Assembly: GCF_954871325.1 (NCBI RefSeq)
Contig: NC_088777.1
Span: forward strand, 45,485,366-45,549,365
DNA from: Gordionus sp. m RMFG-2023
Taxonomy: Eukaryota; Nematomorpha; Gordioida; Chordodea; Parachordodidae
Direction of reading: 5' to 3'
DNA length: 64,000 bases
Shown piece by piece: positions 55,362 through 64,000 of this stretch. A program made the position numbers and the translations under genes. Every line of letters begins with the position of its first letter. Positions within the stretch are counted from its first letter, which is position 1. A model generated the notes under the pieces. That model did no database searches, had not been told where the DNA came from, and saw only the letters and a list, made by a program, of their open reading frames with translations.

Positions 55362-57443
55362 ATGACAAATTTTATTGCTATATTTTTTCTTATAACAAAC
55401 ATTGTCGGAATTGATGGCGGTTATAATCTACCTGAAATTAAAGCATTTAGTAAATGATAAAAAATATTACAAATTTAAAAATTTATCATTTTATTCAAGG
55501 TTTGAGTCATTTGAATTAAACATAGAAACTTTTTGAATGTTTTAAAAATAAAATACAGTTAGTCAAAGTCAAACTATCATTATTTTTTTTAGTTATAAAT
55601 ATGTATTTGTATTACTCCAATTTTTCACTTGAACCTTTCTAATTAATTTTTTTTAACAGAAACACATCGCTTTTCAGTGAGCTATGTTAAAATTAAACTC
55701 CTTGAAGCAAACCATACTAGTACTAAGGATAATTATCCCTATCAATATTCAGTGATTGTCAATTTTAAAAGTCCAAGAGGCGCTAAAGAATTACGTAATA
55801 AATATCACAAATTTATTTATAAAGTTTGGAGAATAACTTATGGAGATGCTGGATTGATGGCCATAGGCGAAACAAATGGGGTTTATTATATTATATTTTC
55901 TTTTATAAATAACAATATACTTCTCTTTTTTTTAGAACTTCTCTGTACATCGCTTGGAAGAAGAAAGATATTATTTTATTCGAATATTTACCATAATTAA
56001 TAATAAATATCTCGAAAATTATTCAACTTTAAAATTTTTTACAAGTATATAATCATTTAGAATATTTTAATTATAAAATTAATGAGAGATTGATAGATAA
56101 GCTATATCCACTGCGCTATCTTATAATAGATAAATCAATATTTTAATTTATACGATTATTTAAACCCAAATTTATAAACATTTATTAGATGATAACCTAC
56201 GACATAAAAACCCACTTCAAGTATTCGGTATAAATAATTTAAATAAATTTTTTTTCAGTTTTTCTCACATATTTTTTTCTCTTATATAGATCATTATCCA
56301 TCCATTCCATCACTTGAATTTTCTACTTTGGCAAAATTACCAAACATGTCATATTCATTGGCTTTGAAAATGAATGGTTCAACACCTAGGAATAAAATTG
56401 ATTATTTCATGTTTATTATGGAAAAAAATAATGAGCCCATTGAAAGAAGAAGTTTGAATAAGGTTAAAATATAATATTATTTATATGTGATAGATTGTCG
56501 GTGATGTTATTTCTAATTATAAATTTATCGTATCTTAAAAATATAAAGCGATACGGTGATGGTAGTTTAATTTATTTAATGTTCAAAATGAAACAGATAC
56601 ATATGCGAGAAATGTAAATATAATATTAATAAAAATATCAATATGGCCCCACAATCTATCCTCCTTACCATATTGAATAGAAAGTTCTTCCAGAAAACAA
56701 ATAATAAGGAGACACGGACAGGAGTAAATTCAGAATAAAAAAGGCACTAGATAAAAATATCACTGATAATAAGTCAATTCCATCTTTAAATAAAGAATAT
56801 TTAAAAAACGGGATGAGAGTAAGAAAACACTGGGCTAATAGCTATGTAGGTAGGATTCGATATCTATTATCAAAATAGGTAGAGATCAAAGGCCTAGACT
56901 AAGAGTTTGTAATATGTATTTTATAAAATTTGAAAAACTAATAATGTTATAAGACTATTCCCTTTATTAATAAATATTTGGGATTTTTTTTCTTTTCGAT
57001 CTTCCTTGGCATATTTTTTGTTTTTACCTAATAATATATACAAAAAAAAACTATATTTTATGTTAATATACTTTTTTATTTTTATATTCTTATATTTAAA
57101 ATATTTAAAAAATCACAATTATCATAACTATTATCTGAAATTTTTTATGATCATTCACAATCATCTCGCTCATTTTGCTAGATTGAGTTTATTTTTTAAA
57201 AAAAAAACATTTTTATAAAGAAATTAATTTTATAAATTTAATTTTTTTTTTAATGATAATAACTATATTCATTTTAATATTTAGGATATCAAACAAATTA
57301 CCTTCAATGTACCATTCGAATATAAGGCTGACTATGTTATGATAGTTTACACTGTGTTTAATAACCATCGAAAGCTGGAAAGCGAATATACGATACGAAA
57401 GTTTTTCCAATTTTCAAAAATAATTCATAATCCTACTTTTTAA
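55362..57443 (+). CDS. Copy E: secreted protein with two tandem FN3-like modules (intact)
   Basis: Exons 55362-55449, 55660-55880, 55936-56044, 56290-56462 and 57285-57443 (750 nt, 249 aa), all GT-AG. Signal peptide MTNFIAIFFLITNIVG. Module 1: YSVIVNFKSPRGAKEL, FIYKVWRITYGDAGL, then RYYFIRIFTIINNKYLENYS and LKFF. Module 2: MSYSLALKMNGSTPRNK, MEKNNEPIERR, FEYKADYVMIVYTVFNN, LESEYTIRKFF. Intron phases run 1-0-1-0, the same pattern in each module. No transmembrane segment after the signal and no free cysteine pattern, so disulfides are unlikely. Introns 3 and 4 are also close to those of copy D, except for about 200 bp near 56500-56720 that is different or missing in D. Family name and function are not known to me. 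Confidence 0.87.
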
Positions 57444-57929
57444 ACATCTTTATTTTTAAAAAAAACACTTTTTTGATAAAATGTATGGTATGTTAGGAAC
57501 AGGTTATCACTATTAATTTCTCATTCTTCGGATTTTGTTTTAATATTTAAACAGAAATTATATATTTAATCTTAATTTATTTGAATTATATACCGATGTT
57601 TTTATTTATTTATAACGGAATTAGCATAAATTAATAAAATAGTTATTAAAAATGAAAATATATTCGTGTATATGCCTTAAATTTTGAAGGAGCATCGGTT
57701 TTTAACTCTTTCAGGCAGGATAAATTGAATTGGAAACCACTTACCAAATATTAAATTTAAACTTAATATATATCATCTCTGTTGAAACCACCAAAATATT
57801 AAAATAATCTTTAATCATTCTTATTTACTACACAAGTTTTATAATATTTATATTTGATACAGGAGATAATCAAATGATATCTATTATTTCTAAATTTAGC
57901 AATGTTTAAATTTAAAAAAGAAAAGATTT

Positions 57930-60900
57930 TTTTAATGCTATAAATTTATTAAATTTGAAGATCAAAACACATTTAAGTAGATGATTTTTAATCAATGCAA
58001 TGTTCTCATTCGTCTAATATTATTAAAAAATTATTTGAATAATAAGAACCCAAAATTTACATATTATATTCGACATTCTTTATTTAATTTACCATTATGA
58101 TTCTATCAGACTAAGTAAAATAAAAATTATATAACTTATCTTTATACAAATGAATTGTGACAAAAAACATGTTTTAATTTAATGATAAGCAGACGTTTTT
58201 AAACATTTTAATAATCACATCACTCTTTTCCTTTAAACCCCACTGTATATCTTGATATTGATTCGACTATTTTTCCCCTTTTTGTTTAACTTAAGTTTGC
58301 ACGACTCATGTAGAATTTCTTCCAAGGCTAAGTTAGTCTCTGGGTAGGAGAGTTTAATTGGATGACGTCCATCACACGCTCAACATCGTTTTTATCTTGC
58401 CAGATGTAAGTTGTTTCAGGGTTTTAATATCTTCTTATTGGGCCTCTTTGTCTTTTATCGGTATTGTTCATCATTTCACCATATAATCTTATGGCTCTTC
58501 TTCTAGGGTCAAATTTTATTAATTTCTAGATGCTTCGGAACCATCTACAGTATCTCTAATTTCTATCCTCATTATTTTGTTACCCACTCTTATATATGAT
58601 GACCTCTAAAAATAAAATTAACAATTATGTCTTAAGCTATTTCAATCCCCCTTACTTATCCTTATTTTGTTCTCATTAACCCTTTTTTTATATTCTTTGT
58701 TTTAAAATTCCTTTTCTTTTTTCAAGAAAACCCAAACAAATAATTAGTTAACTTATTTTTTATGGTCTAAACAAACGTTTTCAAGAAGGCTCATTTTATT
58801 AGTTTACTAAATTCTTTGGGACTAAACCCCGTTTCTTTAAGAAAACCCAATTTATTATTGCTTTTTACCATTTATTACGTTTTTCAAGAAAACCCTAAAT
58901 ATTATTGCTTTTTACAATCTAAGCTTACCTTTTTCAAGGAAACTCAAAATATTATTTCTTTATTTCTTTATTATCTTGTAAGATATTTATCGTTTTTCAA
59001 AAAAAAATTGCACAATTATTTTATCATGCCCGATCTCCGTCCTTGGTTTTATTTGTTCAACATGCCTAGGTCATGTTCCTGTTTGCCCTTCAATTTCTAC
59101 TTCGACTTTTTATTTCCCAATATTTTTTTTACTATACCCTTCCAAACATCAATACCCAAAATAAATTTCCTATTCTCTATTTTTCAAATTTGTTCCTTCT
59201 GCTTCACTTTTTCCTTTAAAAAATTCGAACTTGTTCTTGTCTTTCTTCCTAAAATATCTCTGCTGGAGATTTTTTTTGACTGTCTTAATGTTGTTGTACG
59301 CTAGCATTGACAACTACCATTTACCTTCTCAATATTTTTTTTTCTTACCAGCTTTTAACTATGCATAACATTCTTCCTATTGTTCATCTGATCTTGTATA
59401 GTAAGGCGGCGAAAAAACTAAATTCTGAACATCCTATCTATTGCAAAATTGACCAAATTTTACCTTTAAATTCTGGACTTCCATTTTACTAAAGTTTTTA
59501 TTAATCCATATTTGACCAAATCTTTTACCTTGACTAAAGCTACTTTTATTGATAAGCCTAAAAGTTGTTGACAATTTATTCATTTTAAACCCATACCATG
59601 ATAAATATCTTTTTTTCTCATATTCCAAAATTCACGTGTATTCTTTAGAATTTAATCTGGTTTTCGGCCATTTAGCTTTATTTCTTAGTAATACATTGGC
59701 AACTCTTAGCTACTTTTTCTATATTCATTTTTCGCAACCAAACATCTTTTCGGGCTCTGTTTTTTATTATTTCTATGCCTTGATGATCAGCATGCAAAGG
59801 TGTTAAAATTTCTTTTCTTCGACGAATCAGGAATTACTAAACGTTATCTTCACATTGAACAATTGTCTTCTATACTTATTTATATTTTAAAATTTTTTAA
59901 AGCTTTATTTTAGCTTTTCCATTCTATATCTTCCCCCAAACATGCTCTAATTCATATATAATGATGTGTTGTAACGATATCCATTCTCAAATTTTATATT
60001 TAGTTATAAAAAAAAAATAATTCAATTTTCATCCTAGTTCCCAAAATTATGAGTCCATGGAGAATCACCCTTATCAAAATTTATCTAAAAAAATTTGTCA
60101 TCCCTTACCTTCCTACACTAAATCCAGGGATAAATTTTTTTTCCTCTAAATTCCTAGCTTTAAACGTCGTTTTTTAGACGATGTGTATCTGTATCTAGAT
60201 CCATTTGAAAAATATCTTATAAACTAGAATAATTTAACTTATCTGCAAACTTAGATTTGGAATTTCTCAAAGTTCTTTTAACTGAATTATCTGGTAGCAT
60301 TATTATGCACATTATTTTTGTCAAATTTTGAAACTTCTTCGACAAGTATCTGGAATGAGTTTTGCGATATTTCTGAGGCCCTCATCAGACAATTTAAATT
60401 TATATAGCTAACGCGTTTTTATCAGAAGGATGTGATATGGCTTTACATTAAAATTTATTGTTAAAGCATTTCCACCTAATAGTAAATATCTTTCCTATGA
60501 AAAACAAATAAAATGAATATATGGTATATTTCTCAAAAATAATTTTTAGCTTAATTTTAATTTATTTCTATAGATTTAATATTAAAATGTCAGATATTGG
60601 AGAGGAGTTTTAAAAAAAAAAATAGGCACAATTTTCCCTCCATGCCAATATATTTTTTTTTTATAAAATTTTTTTAAATCTGACCCTCTACTCACCCCTT
60701 CATGGTTTATTATATTGTTGCAGATTATTAACCAAGATGTCGAGAGATATTTTATTTATTTTGAGAAATCCTATCGTGATATTATGCAATTTTATCCTCC
60801 CCTATACTCCAGACTAATTGAAAAAATTTTTTATTAGCTTTCATTTGATATCATAGTCGAGATACTTAATTCAAACTAATTTTATCATCCAAAAAAAATT

Positions 60901-60984
60901 CTATTTAATTTATCTCTGCTAAAACTATGATTAGGCCAATGGTGTATTGTGTATTAAATGTTTAGATATAAATTTGCTGAATAG
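57930..60984. other. Unassigned insertion relative to the copy D neighbourhood
   Basis: In D the sequence jumps from the match at 57925 straight to the match at 62140. About 58240-60000 is unusually pyrimidine-rich on the plus strand. Open frames (such as 162 codons at 58816-59304) read as low-complexity Phe/Leu/Pro text without a recognisable domain. It may be the eroded 5' part of the hAT that ends at 62283, or a separate insert. Confidence 0.45.
58715..59010. repeat. Degenerate tandem repeat with TTTTCAAGAAAACCC core
   Basis: The core recurs about every 45-65 bp (near 58719, 58778, 58836, 58882, 58932 and 58997), with TTATTATTGCTTTTTAC between two of them. Unit length varies, so this is an old minisatellite or a repeat-encoding segment. 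Confidence 0.55.
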
Positions 60985-62283
60985 AATTATTTGAGACTTC
61001 TTTGCTATAAGAAGAAAAAAACTACAAAAAGCATGTCTGATAAGATGGGATCTTTGATAACAAGCTGTTGCAATATTTTTGGGTTTAGAATGGCTATTTT
61101 TTGAATTCCCTTGGAGAAATATTGCAATGGGCTGGAACAGATATTTCATCTAAAGCAGATACATTAACTCAATATGACAGCCAATTTATTTTGCATTTAA
61201 ATGTATTAATAAATTATTTAATTACGCCACAATTTTATAGAATATTTTTCAAAAAAAAGATATGGATGTGGCTAAAGCTATGAGAATCGCGAAAAATATT
61301 AGAATTTGTAATACTAAAAGATAATATAGACTATTTCAAGAGGTTTATGTGATTGTTGAGGCGAAAGCGATTGATTTGATTTCGAGATTAGCAAGCCTAG
61401 ACTTGCATTTGGACAATTAAAACGTATATCACCTTAGAATCGATCATAGGATTCCACTAAAATAACCGTTAATAAACATAATGTGAATCATCAAATGACT
61501 CTAACCAATTATACTAATGTTTATATATCAGTAGCTCAAGGGGAAGGTAGTGGACGCACAATAGCTGAATCCCCTAAAAATTTTGATATTTTTTATACCG
61601 TATAAAAAGAAGGTCATTTTGATAAATATTTTTGAGACCCCTGAGATTGTAAAGGCTAGTGATGCCCCTGCAATATATCCTTTTAAAGATATTTAAATCT
61701 TATCATTGAAAAAAATTAAATATTTAGCTAAATTTTATCTAGAATAAATATAGCTGAGACTTATTAAATTCAGAATTTAAATCTTGGTATGAAAGATGAA
61801 TTTTTGCAATGCAAGCATTGCATACTTTAAAATATATTTTGAAGTTTTTCCAAATATATTAAATTACTGTATATGGCAATACCATTTAGTACAATCACAA
61901 ATGCGAACTTTTTCCTCATTAGGTGAATGAAAATTTATCTCAAAAGTACTACATCTTAAAATCGCTTGAATGGGCTAGCTAACTTTATTTAATATACATC
62001 GAGATGTAAGTAATCCCTACTCAGAAACAAATTTTTGAAAAATTGGCGCCGGAATTAAATCATTTATGAATGATATTTTAATTAACTTTTTAAACCATCA
62101 TATAATGTTTAATTCTATATTGTGATACATTCCGATTATGGCTATTATATTTAACAAAATTATCTTCGCTCTTAAATATTTTGTATTTTCCAATATTTTA
62201 TTGATTAATTCTAATAAATTGTTAATATTCCAAAAAAAATTTATCCCCCTCGCCAATAATTTCTGGCTACTTCCCTGATTCTG
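60985..62283 (+). mobile_element. hAT transposon remnant (ZMYM1/DUF4371-like), 3' half
   Basis: Plus-strand pieces in order: KKLQKACLIRWDL near 61020 (the usual TRW), LNVLINYLITPQFYRIF at 61198-61248, MDVAKAMR at 61264, and the dimerisation domain near 61880-61975 (MKIYLKSTTS, RLNGLA). The inverted right end CAGAATCAGGGAAGTAGCC closes it at 62283 and matches the D-side fragment ending at 40346. A separate insertion with CAAGGGG/CCCCTG-type ends may split it at about 61532-61671. Frames are broken many times. Confidence 0.8.
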
Positions 62284-62790
62284 AGCAATTATGAAATAAA
62301 ATTCTTAGTATTTTAATTTTTATTCGAAGCCAAATAATTTGTACTATAATTTCATAAAAATTCACTTAAAACCTGGCCTTTAACAGAGTGACCCACTTGA
62401 CTCTTAATTATTTTGAGATATTCAACAGATCATTGACAAAATTTATGGTAACTACGATTTTAAACAAAAGGTATTTCAATGACTGCATCTTAAAATACGA
62501 CAAAACTAAGAAAGTTTCATCAATTAGAAAGCAAGTAACTTCTGTTATAGTATTTAATATACCTTTATCCCAATAACCGATAATTTTTCAATCGTCGACG
62601 AAGCAAGTTTAATTTATTTGTACCTATAGACAGTGAAAAACTTATATATAATTTTAGAAACATATTTATTTAAGCGCATGAAAGAGATTCTAAATATTCT
62701 ACCAGTTTATCAAGCTTCGTATCATGTTAAAACTTTCTTTTAATTCCTAAAATTCTAAATTTGTTTTATTCATCCATGAATTTTGTATAT
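62284..62790. repeat. Direct repeat downstream of E (partner 40347-40880)
   Basis: Same order of shared words as its partner. Part of the D/E segmental duplication. Confidence 0.8.
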
Positions 62791-62796
62791 TACGAG

Positions 62797-62910
62797 ACAA
62801 GGGCGGACTGGCCATAAGACCCAGTGGGCATTTTGCCCACGAGGCCGCGAGAAAATGTCGATTTTGAGGCCGATGAGAGGAAAATATCAAAAAAGAGGCC
62901 GGTAGGAAAA
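62797..62910. mobile_element. Possible MITE terminus, GGGCGGACTGGCC type
   Basis: GACAAGGGCGGACTGGCCAT followed by GGGCATTTTGCCC and repeated GAGGCCG words stands out as a GC-rich island, in the style of inverted-repeat elements. No matching second end was found before the satellite begins. Confidence 0.4.
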
Positions 62911-63099
62911 AAAAATTATTTTGTTCACATTATTTTCTCTTATCATTTATTTTTTAATGATATCTATTATTTGAATATAACATTCCCTGAGAAGAATTAT
63001 CATGTAGTTTACTATATTTGAATGCATAAAATATCAATTACGTCGCTTGACGCTATTTATCATTTACCACGTACTTTTTGTTTTTTTTTCAAAGGAAGT

Positions 63100-64000
63100 G
63101 AAAACGCTTATGTTTGAATTTGAGTAGAGTGAAAGCTAAGTTTTGATTAATTTATTATATTAATTTATTATATTAATTTTTATACATTAATTTATTGTAT
63201 TATAGGAAACTATAGTGATTGATTGTATTTCTTCTTCTTAATTCATTGATCCTTTTGAGCTTGGGCTTGAGTAGAGAGAAAACTAAGTTTTCATTTATTT
63301 ATTTAATTTTTATACATTATTTATTGTATATAGGATTGATTGTATTTCATTGATCCTTTTGAGCTTGGGCTTAAGTAGAGTTAAAGCTAAGTTTTGATTA
63401 ATATATATTAATTTTTATACATTAATTTATTGTATATAGGAAACTATCTTGTTCTTAATTAATTGATCCTTTTGAGCTTGGGCTTGAGTAGAGTGAAGGC
63501 TAAGTTTTCATTAATTTATTATATTAATTTTTATACATTAATTTATTGTATATAGGAAACTATTGTGATTGATTGTATTTCTTGTTCTTAATTCATTGAT
63601 CCTTTTGAGCTTGGGCTTGAGTAGAGTGAAAGCTAAGTTTTCATTAATTTATATTATATTTTTATACATTTATTTATTGTATATAGGAAACTATCTTGTT
63701 CTTAATTAATTGATCCTTTTGAGCTTGGGCTTGAGTAGAGTGAAGGCTAAGTTTTCATTAATTTATTATATTAATTTTTATACAATAATTTATTGTATAT
63801 AGGAAACTATTGTGATTGATTGTATTTCTTGTCCTTAATTCATTGATCCTTTTGAGCTTGGGCTTGAGTAGAGTGAAAGCTAAGTTTTGATTAATTTATA
63901 TTATATTTTTATACATTAATTTATTGTATATAGGAAACTATCTTGTTCTTAATTCATTGATCCTTTTGAGCTTGGGCTTGAGTAGAGTGAAAGCTAAGTT
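63100..64000. repeat. Satellite array with alternating 133/114-bp period
   Basis: The word GATCCTTTTGAGCTTGGGCT starts at 63248, 63352, 63465, 63598, 63712, 63845 and 63959. Intervals are 104, 113, 133, 114, 133 and 114, so later copies form a 247-bp higher-order unit of a long (extra TGTGATTGATTGTATTTC) and a short monomer. The first copies at 63100-63250 are degenerate. The array runs past the window end. Confidence 0.95.

Noticed and set aside
58816-59304. 162-codon frame, longest in the window
   Set aside because: Low-complexity Phe/Leu text created by a pyrimidine-rich strand; no domain, signal or splice support.
63100-64000. CRISPR-like array
   Set aside because: Repeats are contiguous variants of one monomer with no unique spacers, in a eukaryotic genome.

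Overview
The window is strongly AT-rich eukaryotic DNA. Genes are split by GT-AG introns of about 50 to 2,300 bp, there are no operons, and most of the sequence is decayed hAT DNA transposons, their short non-autonomous relatives, LINE fragments, a tRNA-derived SINE, simple repeats and a satellite array. This fits a gene-poor, transposon-rich region of an invertebrate animal genome. The species cannot be named from the sequence alone.

Two kinds of host gene can be read. The first is a family of small secreted proteins (about 250-260 aa, five exons): a signal peptide, then two tandem modules that look like fibronectin-III beta-sandwiches. Three copies look intact: C (25259-27471, minus), D (37838-39671, plus) and E (55362-57443, plus). 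Two are clearly broken: A (1545-3968, minus) and B (18959-20680, minus). Two are heavily eroded remnants: F (about 35251-36003, plus) and G (about 51500-52099, minus). One more place (13080-13640) keeps only the 5' flank. The second is an 11-exon AGC-type protein kinase gene (42228-47954, plus) whose protein has lost two metal-binding residues and so should be a pseudokinase. The intron in front of its ATP-binding lobe holds an inverted 1.28-kb copy of that lobe's own exons.

Layout: 1-4620 unit A with a hAT MITE in an intron; 5479-7186 hAT; 8230-9480 LINE; 10201-10505 microsatellite; 10594-12720 LINE; 13080-13640 orphan 5' flank; 13655-14141 LINE tail; 14539-16570 hAT fragment split by a GGTTCGG-rich MITE; 16936-17114 MITE; 17640-21340 unit B; 21340-27950 unit C with two hATs inside; 27930-29510 and 36000-37205 duplicated spacers; 31495-33996 hAT carrying nested inverted-repeat elements; 34497-36010 and 51480-53270 inverted pair with remnants F and G; 37560-40880 unit D; 42228-47954 pseudokinase; 49150-50420 LINE; 53440-54790 hAT fragment; 55040-57920 unit E; 57930-62283 hAT remnant with a pyrimidine-rich stretch; 63100-64000 satellite with an alternating 133/114-bp period, running off the window edge.

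The most interesting points are the turnover of the secreted two-module family by direct and inverted segmental duplication, and the pseudokinase gene with a built-in long hairpin. I recognised no retrovirus, LTR element, Polinton, CRISPR array or intact tRNA/rRNA gene.
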